Part shown: one piece after another, positions 17,702 through 24,986 of the stretch
Layout of the letters: each line of letters opens with the position of its first letter
Position numbering within the stretch: position 1 is the stretch's first letter
Assembly (NCBI RefSeq): GCF_002161085.1
Contig: NZ_NFLU01000003.1
Location: 186,001-250,000, forward strand
DNA length: 64,000 bases
Source of the DNA: Flavonifractor sp. An112
GTDB taxonomy: Bacteria > Bacillota > Clostridia > Oscillospirales > Oscillospiraceae
Direction: 5' to 3'
Made by a program: the position numbers and the translations under genes
The notes under the pieces: generated by a model
Seen by the model: only the letters and a program-made list of their open reading frames with translations
Databases searched by the model: none
Told to the model about the DNA's origin: nothing

Positions 17702-18454
17702 ATGCACATCACAGAGCATATTCTCACCAACAGCGACTGCTACAAGGCAGGGCGCACCATCAAACCCAAGGGGATCATGGTCCACTCCACCGGCGTGGCC
17801 CAGCCGGACGTCAACGTCTTTCTCAAGGCCTGGGACAAACCGGGGGTGAACGCCTGTGTCCATGCCATCGTCCACCAGGGGGGCGTCACGGAGACTCTGC
17901 CCTGGAACTGGCGGGGATGGCACGCCGGCGGCGCGGCCAATAACACCCATATTAGTTTTGAGATCCTGGAGCCTGCCGGGCACACCTACAAAGGCGGCAC
18001 CATGATCGGATACGACCCGGTAAAAAACAAGGCCTATTTTCAGCAGGTATACGACACGGCGGTGGAGCTGTGCGCCTATCTGTGTGAAAAATACGGCCTG
18101 GACCCGGAGCAGGACATCATCGACCATGCGGAAGGCTGTAAGCTGGGGGTGGCCTCCAACCACAGCGATGTGGGACAATGGTTCCCCAAGCACGGCAAGA
18201 GCATGGATACCCTCCGCGCCGACGTGAAAGTGCGGCTGAAGGGGGGTGAACCGGAGATGACGCAGGAGCAGTTTGACGCTGCCTTCACCGCCCATGAGGG
18301 GGAGATTTCCGCCCGGACGGTGAGCGAGTGGGCCAAAGAGGCCTGGAACAAGGCCAAGGATGCCGGCGTGTTTGACGGCACCGCCCCCGGCGCTCCCCTG
18401 ACCCGGGAGCAGGCCGCTTTGATTCTGGAGCGTCTGGGTCTGCTGGGGAAGTAA
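17702..18454 (+). CDS. N-acetylmuramoyl-L-alanine amidase (Amidase_2 / PGRP fold)
   Basis: A 250-residue zinc amidase that cuts the bond between muramic acid and the stem peptide. The catalytic domain (about 1-165) shows IMVHSTG with the first zinc histidine, VHAIVHQGG, WRGWHAGGAANNTHISFEI, and DHAEGCKLGVASNHSDVGQW with the second histidine. The C-terminal part (about 185-250) has WAKEAWNKAKDAGVFDGTAP and LTREQAALILERLGLL, a fold seen in clostridial and phage lysins that may bind the wall. There is no signal peptide. The ATG at 17702 was preferred to TTG at 17696 because GGAGG is then eight bases away. No phage structural genes lie nearby, so it may be a domesticated lysin. Confidence 0.88.
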   Translation: MHITEHILTNSDCYKAGRTIKPKGIMVHSTGVAQPDVNVFLKAWDKPGVNACVHAIVHQGGVTETLPWNWRGWHAGGAANNTHISFEILEPAGHTYKGGTMIGYDPVKNKAYFQQVYDTAVELCAYLCEKYGLDPEQDIIDHAEGCKLGVASNHSDVGQWFPKHGKSMDTLRADVKVRLKGGEPEMTQEQFDAAFTAHEGEISARTVSEWAKEAWNKAKDAGVFDGTAPGAPLTREQAALILERLGLLGK

Positions 18455-18479
18455 CAGGAAAAAAGAGGAGGAAGTAAAA

Positions 18480-18671
18480 ATGACTTGGGGAACCTACTAT
18501 TTCTTTTATGAGTGCCCGCAGTGCGGCAAGAAGTACCGCTATGAGCTGGAGTTTGCCTCTGAGCCTGAGTTCGGCTTCTGCCCCGACTGCCATGTGATGG
18601 GCACCTTTGTGGGAGAGACCAAGGACAACAAGCAGGGCGAGGACAAGTTCGTGGACTACGAGTTTGTGTAA
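18480..18671 (+). CDS. Small zinc-ribbon protein, 63 residues
   Basis: A small acidic protein with two CxxC knuckles, CPQC at residues 12-15 and CPDC at 34-37, fit to bind one zinc or iron. It resembles a rubredoxin-like or zinc-ribbon domain (YYFYECPQCGKKYRYELEF), but the second knuckle lacks the usual CG of rubredoxin. GAGGAAG lies just before the ATG. It follows the amidase gene by 25 bases and ends in a strong terminator, so it is probably the last gene of that unit. I do not know its function. Confidence 0.78.
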   Translation: MTWGTYYFFYECPQCGKKYRYELEFASEPEFGFCPDCHVMGTFVGETKDNKQGEDKFVDYEFV

Positions 18672-18683
18672 GACCTGCAACGT

Positions 18684-18714
18684 AAAAAAGGACGCCGGAA
18701 GGCGTCCTTTTTTT
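18684..18714. terminator. Bidirectional intrinsic terminator
   Basis: Stem GGACGCC with its complement and a GGAA loop, flanked by six A residues and seven T residues. It separates the convergent zinc-ribbon and LCP genes. Confidence 0.93.
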
Positions 18715-18720
18715 GCGTGA

Positions 18721-19827
18721 TCAGTCGGGCTGCGTGACAGTGCCGCTCTGGGTAATGTGCAGCATATCGGCGGTAATATCGGTGGTGTAGGGGTTGAGCC
18801 CGGAGGTGTTGACGATCTCCAGTACCTTTCCGGGGTAGAGCTCGTAGCACCAGTCTATGCCCTTGTATTCAACCGTGCCGTCTCCCGGCAGGGAGGTAGT
18901 GGTCACGTTGTCGAAATCAAAGGACAGGCCCTTGTCGGCGAAGAAGGCCAGGTCGGTGACGCTCAGGTCGGTATCCACGTTCTCCATGAAGATGTCGTAG
19001 TAGGTGGGCAGATTCAGAGGCTGGGAGATGGCCTTCTTCAGGACAGCCATGATCAGTTCCCGCTGGGTCTTGGTGCGGCCGATGTCGGCGTCGGGATAGG
19101 CGTCGTAGATGTTGTGGGGATAGACGCCGGGACCGTCGGAATTTTTCCGGCAGCGCGCTACCTTCAGGGCGTCGGAGCCAGTGAGATACTGCATTCCGGG
19201 CTCAAAGTGGATGTGCAGATTCTGGTCGGGATCGTCGTAGGACATATGCACCGGCACATTGAAGTTGACACCGCCTACCGCATCCACCAGCTTCACAAAG
19301 CCCTGGGTGTTCACCTTCACATAGAAGTCGATGGGGAAGCCCACGATATTTTGGACCTCTTCCTTCAGGGCGTCCATACCGTTGTAGGGGTACATACTGC
19401 ACAGCTTATAGAAGTGCTTTCCCTTGCTGGAGACGCCCTCGATCAGGGTGTCCCGGGGGATGGAGACCATGGCAATGGTCTGGTTTACCGTGTCGTAGGT
19501 GGCCACGATCATAGTGTCTACGTTGCCGCTGGCCTGGTCGCTGGCGCACAGCAGGAAAGTATAGGTGTACTCCTTCCGCTGGCGAGTGGGCTGGGCACTC
19601 TCTTCCTGGCCGGGGGACTGAAGGGAGACCGCTCCGCCCTCTGCCGGCGGAGGGGTCTCCTCCTGAATCTTGGGCGGCTGGGCCAGCAGCTTGAAGGTAA
19701 CGATGAAGGCCAATACCAGCGCCGCCACCACCGCCAGAATGATAAACAGGACTTTGGCTGCCTTCTGTCCGGGGGACAGAGGGATCTTCTCTTTCTTCTT
19801 TTTCATCAGCCGCCTGGCCATGGCCAT
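18721..19827 (-). CDS. LytR-CpsA-Psr (LCP) family glycopolymer ligase
   Basis: LCP proteins move wall teichoic acid or capsule chains from lipid carrier to peptidoglycan on the outside of the membrane. The 368-residue protein has a basic N-terminus (MKKKKEKIPLSPGQK), one membrane helix at about 25-50, a linker to about 85, and the LCP domain from about 88 to 310. Diagnostic motifs are DTMIVATYDT, MVSIPRDTLIEG with the substrate arginine, and DIGRTKTQRELIMAVLKK near residue 245. The start lies within a run of GTG/ATG codons (19830, 19827, 19821), and the GAAGGG site fits either ATG. It has its own promoter. Confidence 0.93.
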   Translation of the reverse strand: MAMARRLMKKKKEKIPLSPGQKAAKVLFIILAVVAALVLAFIVTFKLLAQPPKIQEETPPPAEGGAVSLQSPGQEESAQPTRQRKEYTYTFLLCASDQASGNVDTMIVATYDTVNQTIAMVSIPRDTLIEGVSSKGKHFYKLCSMYPYNGMDALKEEVQNIVGFPIDFYVKVNTQGFVKLVDAVGGVNFNVPVHMSYDDPDQNLHIHFEPGMQYLTGSDALKVARCRKNSDGPGVYPHNIYDAYPDADIGRTKTQRELIMAVLKKAISQPLNLPTYYDIFMENVDTDLSVTDLAFFADKGLSFDFDNVTTTSLPGDGTVEYKGIDWCYELYPGKVLEIVNTSGLNPYTTDITADMLHITQSGTVTQPD

Positions 19828-19886
19828 CACGCCCTTCTTTGGTAATATATTACATTATGTATTGCTTTTATCCTTAGAATGACCGC

Positions 19887-19915
19887 GTTATATCGAATTA
19901 GACGGTATAAGACAA
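19887..19915 (-). promoter_or_regulatory. Promoter of the LCP gene
   Basis: Minus-strand TTGTCT (19910-19915), 17 bases, then TATAAC (19887-19892), about 60 bases before the start codon. Confidence 0.7.
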
Positions 19916-19956
19916 GGAAAAGTTTCCGCGTTTTCGGCTCTTTTTGACAGGAAACC

Positions 19957-20247
19957 TTACGCTTCTCCCACAAACCGGCTGCGGATGCTGAGAGTGGCGG
20001 CAGTGAGGGAATTGACCGCCCCCAGCAGATCCATCAGCAGCTGATTCTGCCGGGCCAGCTCCTCCAGTACCCGGTCCATGCCCTCTCCTCCGACGGAGGG
20101 TGGGGACCAGACAGGGGCGCTCCAGCAGGGGATGGGATGGGCATACCGCTTCATGGCAGGCTCCATGGGCTGGCTCTGAGCTAGAATGGCGGCGGCCCGC
20201 TGCCGCGCCTCCTGGTCCCGGGCTCTCTGACAGCTGGGTTGGTTCAT
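19957..20247 (-). CDS. Hypothetical protein, 96 residues
   Basis: I do not recognise this protein. The N-terminal third is basic and Gln/Arg/Ala-rich (RARDQEARQRAAAILAQ), the middle is Pro/Trp-rich (HPIPCWSAPVWSPP), and the C-terminal third is a predicted amphipathic helix (RVLEELARQNQLLMDLLGAV). The start at 20247 is chosen because AAGGAGGTG sits 11 bases upstream; the open frame extends further into the neighbouring promoter region without a ribosome site. It diverges from the NMT1-like ABC operon. Small helical proteins with a similar C-terminus occur in spore-forming Clostridia, but that is only an impression. Confidence 0.62.
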   Translation of the reverse strand: MNQPSCQRARDQEARQRAAAILAQSQPMEPAMKRYAHPIPCWSAPVWSPPSVGGEGMDRVLEELARQNQLLMDLLGAVNSLTAATLSIRSRFVGEA

Positions 20248-20330
20248 AGAAAACACCTCCTTTTCACCCCTTATCCTATGCCGGTGAGCACTTCCCGGTC
20301 CGTCCCGGGCAGAATTGGGGAAATTGCCCG

Positions 20331-20358
20331 TTGACATTTTTGGGGGACATGGTACACT
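20331..20358 (+). promoter_or_regulatory. Sigma-A-type promoter of the NMT1-like ABC operon
   Basis: A perfect TTGACA (20331-20336), a 16-base spacer and TACACT (20353-20358), about 60 bases before the start codon. Confidence 0.8.
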
Positions 20359-20361
20359 GAA

Positions 20362-20398
20362 CTGGACCGTATGAAGAGCAAACGCTCATGCGGTCCAG
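20362..20398 (+). promoter_or_regulatory. Hairpin at the 5' end of the ABC operon message
   Basis: Arms CTGGACCGTATGA (20362-20374) and TCATGCGGTCCAG (20386-20398) pair over 13 positions with one G-U or equivalent change. The repeat begins at the expected transcription start and ends just before the ribosome site. It could be an mRNA element or a repressor site. Confidence 0.6.
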
Positions 20399-20414
20399 AA
20401 AGGAACGAGGTACC

Positions 20415-21458
20415 ATGAAGAAACTGCTTGCACTGGGCCTGACCGTGGCCCTGGCGCTGGGCCTTACCGCCTGCGCTTCCAATCCTGCTCCGGCGGAGAG
20501 CACCCCTCCCGCTGAGACCACCCCCGTGGCGGAGACCACTCCCGCACAGTCTGAAACCCCTGCTCTGGAGGGAACTGAGATCAACCTGGGCCTGCTCAAC
20601 GGCCCCACTGGCATGGGCGCCGCCAAGCTGCTCGCTGACAACGATGCCGGCGAGACTGTCAACCACTACAATGTGACCATGGGCTCCGATCCCTCCACCG
20701 ATATCGTGCCCAAGCTGAACAGCGGGGAGCTGGACATGGCCGCTCTGCCCACCAACGTGGCCGCCAACCTGTATAATAAGACTGGCAATGTGCAGCTGCT
20801 GGCCCTGAACACTCTGGGCGTGCTCCACATCCTGGAGAACGGCAATACCGTTAACTCTCTGGCCGACCTGTCCGGCAAGACCATTTACGCCATCAACCAG
20901 GGCACCAACACCGAGTATGTGCTGGACTACCTGCTGACCCAGAACGGCTTGGACCCGGACACCGATGTGGACATCCAGTGGAAAACCAGCGAGGAGGTCA
21001 CCGCCCTGATGGCCTCCGGCGAGATCGATCTGTGTATGCTCCCTGTGCCTGCCGCCACCACTGTGCTGATGCAGAACAGCGACGTGCGGGACGCCATCGA
21101 CCTGAGCGACGCCTGGACCGAGTCCGGAGCCTCCGGTACCTTCACCATGGGCTGCGTGGTGGTGCGCACCGAATTTGCCCAGGAACACCCCGAGGCGGTG
21201 GAAGCCTTCCTGCAGGAGTATGAGGCCTCCATCAACTACATCAAGGACAACCCGGAGGAGGGCGGCCAGCTTATCGAGCAGTACGGCATCGTGCCCAAGG
21301 CTGCTATTGCCACTGCGGCCATCCCCCAGGCCAACATGATCTTTACGGCCGGTGAGGACCTGAAGTCCATCTCCAGCTACTATGAGGTGCTCTTCGCCGC
21401 TGACCCCACTTCGATCGGAGGTTCCATCCCCGATGACGCCTTCTACTACATCCCGTAA
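20415..21458 (+). CDS. ABC transporter substrate-binding lipoprotein, NMT1/SsuA-like
   Basis: A 347-residue outer-face binding protein. The signal peptide ends in LTAC with C20 lipidated, followed by a Pro/Thr/Glu linker to about residue 55. The mature part (EINLGLLNGPTGMGAAKLL, IVPKLNSGELDMAALPTNVAANLYN, LADLSGKTIYAINQGTNTEYV) matches the PBP2 family that binds sulfonates, nitrate, thiamine precursors or similar small molecules. Permease and ATPase genes follow with overlapping ends. I do not see a TPP riboswitch, which weakens a thiamine-precursor role. The start has a weak AGGAACGAGG site; an upstream in-frame ATG lies inside the hairpin and is unlikely. Confidence 0.88.
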   Translation: MKKLLALGLTVALALGLTACASNPAPAESTPPAETTPVAETTPAQSETPALEGTEINLGLLNGPTGMGAAKLLADNDAGETVNHYNVTMGSDPSTDIVPKLNSGELDMAALPTNVAANLYNKTGNVQLLALNTLGVLHILENGNTVNSLADLSGKTIYAINQGTNTEYVLDYLLTQNGLDPDTDVDIQWKTSEEVTALMASGEIDLCMLPVPAATTVLMQNSDVRDAIDLSDAWTESGASGTFTMGCVVVRTEFAQEHPEAVEAFLQEYEASINYIKDNPEEGGQLIEQYGIVPKAAIATAAIPQANMIFTAGEDLKSISSYYEVLFAADPTSIGGSIPDDAFYYIP

Positions 21459-22227
21459 TGTAAAACGGAGCAAATTACTGCGAGCTGTCATACCCCTGGC
21501 CTTCTGGCTGGGGGTTTGGCAGCTTGCGGCCTTTTTGGTGGACCTGAGGACCGACGGCCACGGGGCCCTGCTGCTGCCCTATCCCATGCTGGTGGCTGGG
21601 CGGCTGTGGGCTCTGGCGGGACAGGCTGCCTTCTGGCAGTCGGCGGCGGTGACCCTGGGCCGTATCTTCGGGGGCTTTGCCGCCGGCGCGGCGGTGGGGG
21701 CTCTGGTGGCGGCGGCCACCTCCGCCCTCCGGGGGGCGGACTGGGTGCTCACCCCGGCGGTGAAGGTGATCCGGGCCATCCCCGTGGCCTCCTTTATTGT
21801 GCTGGTGCTGCTGTGGGCCCCCTCCTCCGGCTGGGTGCCCGCCATCGTGTCCGGCCTGATGGTGCTGCCGGTGCTGTGGGGCAACGTGAGCAGGGGGGTG
21901 GCGCAGACCGACCCCCTGCTGCTGGAGGCAGCCCGGGCTTACCGCTTTGGCCGGGGCAAGACATTTCGGCTGGTGTACCTGCCTTCGGTGCGGCCCTACT
22001 TTGTCAGCGGCTGCGCCACCGGCCTGGGCCTGGCCTGGAAGGCGGGGGTGGCGGCCGAGGTGCTGTGCCAGCCCAAACTGGCCATCGGGACCCAACTCTA
22101 CCGGGCCAAGATTACCCTGGAGACCCCCGACCTCTTTGCCTGGACGGCGGTGGTTATTGTGCTGAGCTTTGTGCTGGAATACGCCTTGGGCATCCTGTTC
22201 CGGCGGCTGGGAGGGGATAAAACGTGA
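21433..22227 (+). CDS. ABC transporter permease, SsuC/TauC/ThiX type
   Basis: A 264-residue membrane protein with about six helices, belonging to BPD_transp_1. It has the docking loop region [20 protein letters not shown] and the following [24 protein letters not shown]. The frame is open far into the upstream gene. I place the start at the ATG at 21433 because GGAGG lies 11 bases before it; this makes a 26-base overlap with the binding-protein gene and no better start exists after the overlap. It overlaps the ATPase gene by four bases. Confidence 0.88.
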   Translation: MTPSTTSRNVKRSKLLRAVIPLAFWLGVWQLAAFLVDLRTDGHGALLLPYPMLVAGRLWALAGQAAFWQSAAVTLGRIFGGFAAGAAVGALVAAATSALRGADWVLTPAVKVIRAIPVASFIVLVLLWAPSSGWVPAIVSGLMVLPVLWGNVSRGVAQTDPLLLEAARAYRFGRGKTFRLVYLPSVRPYFVSGCATGLGLAWKAGVAAEVLCQPKLAIGTQLYRAKITLETPDLFAWTAVVIVLSFVLEYALGILFRRLGGDKT

Positions 22228-22799
22228 TATCCGTCAAAGATATTACCGTTCGTTTTGGGGAAAAGACGGTGTTGGACCGTTTTTCCCTGGATCTGCCGGA
22301 GACAGGGATCACCGCTCTCTCCGGCCCCTCCGGCTGCGGCAAGACCACCCTGCTGCGGGTACTGGCAGGGCTCCAGCCGGTGGAGGCGGGGACAGTTATT
22401 ACCCCGCCGGACCCGGTGATCCTCTTTCAGGAGAACCGGCTGCTGCCCTGGCGGACGGTGGAGCAGCACATTGCCGATGTGCTGCCCCGGGAGCGCCGGG
22501 GGGAGGCCTCCCGCTGGCTGGCCCTGGCAGAGCTGGAGGGGGAGGAGAAGCACTACCCCGCCGCCCTGTCCGGCGGCATGGGGAGACGGCTGGCGCTGGC
22601 CCGGGCTCTGGCCTGCGGTGGCGGGCTCATTCTGCTGGACGAGCCCTTTGCCGGGGTAGATGCCCCCAGGACAGCCCGCATTCTGGAGCAGGTGCGGTCG
22701 CTGGGAGTGCCGGTGGTGCTGTCCAGCCACGAGGGGGAGACGGTGACCCTGTGCGACCGGGTGATCCCTCTGGACGGACCGCCTCTTAGGCAGCTGTGA
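22224..22799 (+). CDS. ABC transporter ATP-binding protein, SsuB/TauB type (short)
   Basis: A 191-residue ATPase subunit. Walker A is [10 protein letters not shown] near residue 35, the Q-loop region is [14 protein letters not shown], the signature is [15 protein letters not shown], Walker B is [12 protein letters not shown], and the switch histidine is in VLSSHEGE. It is shorter than most SsuB proteins (about 240-260), lacking sequence after the switch, but the core is complete. The start is GTG in a GTGA overlap with the permease stop, suggesting translational coupling. A strong terminator follows. Confidence 0.9.
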   Translation: MISVKDITVRFGEKTVLDRFSLDLPETGITALSGPSGCGKTTLLRVLAGLQPVEAGTVITPPDPVILFQENRLLPWRTVEQHIADVLPRERRGEASRWLALAELEGEEKHYPAALSGGMGRRLALARALACGGGLILLDEPFAGVDAPRTARILEQVRSLGVPVVLSSHEGETVTLCDRVIPLDGPPLRQL

Positions 22800-22838
22800 T
22801 CCTTCTGGATTCATTTCAGCTTTTCTAAGGTTTTCTAA

Positions 22839-22873
22839 AAAAGAGCGAAAGCGCGTTGCGCTTTCGCTCTTTT
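22839..22873 (+). terminator. Intrinsic terminator of the NMT1-like ABC operon
   Basis: A 16-bp perfect stem (22839-22854 with 22858-22873), three-base loop, A-rich on the left and T-ending on the right. Confidence 0.9.
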
Positions 22874-22883
22874 ATGATAAAAT
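22856..22883 (+). promoter_or_regulatory. Candidate promoter for the LTA-synthase-like gene, inside a terminator
   Basis: TTGCGC (22856-22861) in the terminator loop and right arm, 16 bases, then TAAAAT (22878-22883). It lies about 40 bases before the ATG. Confidence 0.5.
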
Positions 22884-22920
22884 GGGAACCATGAATTTTT
22901 GAAAAAGGCAGCGTAATGAT

Positions 22921-24831
22921 ATGAGCAACATCACTGAAACGCCTGAGGTGCAGGAGGTACCGGAGCCCCAGACGCCCCCAAAGCGGCGGTTCCGGCTGAA
23001 GTGGCCCAAGCTGGCCATGAGTCCCCGGCAGTACTGGTGGACCACCATGGTCCTGCTGATCGTAGTGCCCCTGATCTCCTTCACTATGGTGGAGTATCTG
23101 AATTATAACGACCCCTGGAAGGATTTTACCCTCGCCCAGATCCTGCTGAATCTGGTGTGGTACTACTTTGGAGAGCTGTTCTTCTACTTCCTCCGGGGCC
23201 GGCGCAGCGGTGCGGTAAAGCTGGGCCTGGGCATCGCCTGGGGCTTCGGCTGCGCCAACCACTACCTCATTGCCTTCCGGGGGCGTACCCTGTTCCCCGG
23301 AGACTTCCTCAGCTTGGGTACCGCCGCCAACGTGGCGGGCAACTATGACTATTCCCTGTCCCAGCGGCAGTGGGTGACCCTGATCATGATGATCGCGGTG
23401 ATTCTGGCCATGAAGGTACTGCCCAATGAGCCCCGGAAAAAGTTCTCCTGGAAGGTATTCGGGGCCTCGGCGGGGGCGGCTGTGGTGTTCCTGTCGGTGT
23501 TTTTCGGCACCAGCATGGTGGAGAAGCTGGGGATCGAGCCCTCCATGTGGACCACCCGTGGCAACGGCCTCTTCCTCAACTTTGCTGTATGCATGAAGTA
23601 CATGAAGGTGGAAAAACCGGATGCCTACTCCCAGCAGACTCTGAACGATCTGGGCACGGAAAACGCCAGCGATGATCTGTCGGTAACGGTGGCGGATCCG
23701 GACGGCACGGTGCGGCCGGTGAACGTCATCGTCATTATGAACGAGTCCTTTTCCGACCTGTCTGTGCTGCCGGGAGTGGAGACCAACCAGAACGCCATGC
23801 CCTTTATTCGCTCCCTGACAGAGAACACCATCAAGGGCTATGCCTACTCTTCCGTGTTCGGCGGCACCACCGCCAACTCGGAGTATGAGTTCCTCACCGG
23901 CAACACCACCGCATACCTGCCCGCCGGTACGGTGCCCTATCAGATGTATGTCTCCGACGGGGACCCCACCCTGGTGGGCCAGATGAAGGCCTTGGGTTAT
24001 ACCGCCATCGCCGCCCACCCCTACCGGTCCTCCGGTTGGAACCGGCCTGCGGTGTACAGCGATTACGGTTTTGATGAGGTGTATTTCGAAAGCGACTTCC
24101 AGAACCGTACCTATATGCGGGGAGACGAGAAATCCGGATATGTCACCGATCAGTGTGACTATGAAAATCTGATTCGGCTGTACGAGGAGAAGGAGGCGGG
24201 GGAGCCCCTGTTCCTCTTCAACGTCACCATGCAGAACCACAGCGGCTACCAGATGTCCTGGGATAACCTGCCCCGGGAGGTGTGGCTTACCGGCAGCCTG
24301 GAGGGTAGGTTCCAGACGGTGAACCAGTACCTGTCCCTTATCTATCAGAGCGATCAGGCCTTTGAATACCTGATCAACTACTTCTCTCAGGTAGAGGAGC
24401 CCACCATGATTCTCCTCTTCGGAGACCATCAGCCCCAGGTGGCCACCAATTTCTACACCGACGTGCTGGGGGAGAACCCGGACACCGCTCTGGCCCAGAA
24501 AAAGCAGATGGTACCCTTCCTGTTGTGGGCCAACTACGACATCCCGGAGGAGCAGGGGGTGGAGCTCTCCCTCAACTACCTGTCCGCCCTGCTGATGGAC
24601 ACCGCCAACCTGCCCATGACCGGCTACCAGAAGTTTTTGTCCCAGCTGTGGGAGGCCGCCCCGGTCATCAATACCGTGGGGGTGCGGGATGCGGAAGGAA
24701 ACTGGTACGGGGAGAACGAAGCGCTGCCCGACCAGCTGGATGAGACCATTGAGGCCTACAAGGTACTGCTGTACAACAATATCTTTGATAAGTCCAACCG
24801 GCTGGAGCAGTTCTTCAGCCTGACGGAATAA
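22921..24831 (+). CDS. LTA-synthase-like membrane sulfatase-family protein
   Basis: A 636-residue protein of the alkaline phosphatase superfamily that probably moves glycerol-phosphate or a similar group onto a cell-surface glycolipid. About five membrane helices span residues 40-215. The outer catalytic domain (about 255-560) has VIVIMNESFSDLSV with metal-binding Glu, FGGTTANSEYEFLTG with the likely nucleophile threonine, NVTMQNHSGY, and LFGDHQP with the metal-binding Asp-His. A Pro/Glu-rich cytoplasmic N-terminus precedes the first helix. The ribosome site is weak (AAGGCAG). It is a single gene between two strong terminators. Confidence 0.9.
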   Translation: MSNITETPEVQEVPEPQTPPKRRFRLKWPKLAMSPRQYWWTTMVLLIVVPLISFTMVEYLNYNDPWKDFTLAQILLNLVWYYFGELFFYFLRGRRSGAVKLGLGIAWGFGCANHYLIAFRGRTLFPGDFLSLGTAANVAGNYDYSLSQRQWVTLIMMIAVILAMKVLPNEPRKKFSWKVFGASAGAAVVFLSVFFGTSMVEKLGIEPSMWTTRGNGLFLNFAVCMKYMKVEKPDAYSQQTLNDLGTENASDDLSVTVADPDGTVRPVNVIVIMNESFSDLSVLPGVETNQNAMPFIRSLTENTIKGYAYSSVFGGTTANSEYEFLTGNTTAYLPAGTVPYQMYVSDGDPTLVGQMKALGYTAIAAHPYRSSGWNRPAVYSDYGFDEVYFESDFQNRTYMRGDEKSGYVTDQCDYENLIRLYEEKEAGEPLFLFNVTMQNHSGYQMSWDNLPREVWLTGSLEGRFQTVNQYLSLIYQSDQAFEYLINYFSQVEEPTMILLFGDHQPQVATNFYTDVLGENPDTALAQKKQMVPFLLWANYDIPEEQGVELSLNYLSALLMDTANLPMTGYQKFLSQLWEAAPVINTVGVRDAEGNWYGENEALPDQLDETIEAYKVLLYNNIFDKSNRLEQFFSLTE

Positions 24832-24833
24832 GC

Positions 24834-24870
24834 AACACGCCCCCGGAGGTACTTCCTCCGGGGGCGTGTT
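24834..24870. terminator. Intrinsic terminator after the LTA-synthase-like gene
   Basis: A 16-bp GC-rich stem (24834-24849 with 24855-24870) and a five-base loop, followed by GTTGTT rather than a pure T run. Confidence 0.82.
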
Positions 24871-24910
24871 GTTGTATCAAAAAAACAGCAAAGGGTATGC
24901 AGGCGGCATA

Positions 24911-24939
24911 TTGAAATTTTGGAATAAATTGAATACAGT
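24911..24939 (+). promoter_or_regulatory. Promoter of the zinc-ribbon/coiled-coil gene
   Basis: TTGAAA (24911-24916), 17 bases, then TACAGT (24934-24939), about 45 bases before the ATG. Confidence 0.65.
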
Positions 24940-24986
24940 AGAGAAAACGGCGATTTCACGGGAGATCCATCAAATGGAGGGATATT

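Noticed and set aside
17702-18454. Prophage
   Set aside because: Only a lysin-like amidase is present; no integrase, portal, capsid, tail or attachment repeats are seen around it.
20340-20414. A TPP or other known riboswitch before the NMT1-like importer
   Set aside because: The leader is too short and lacks the conserved TPP core; only a simple hairpin is present.
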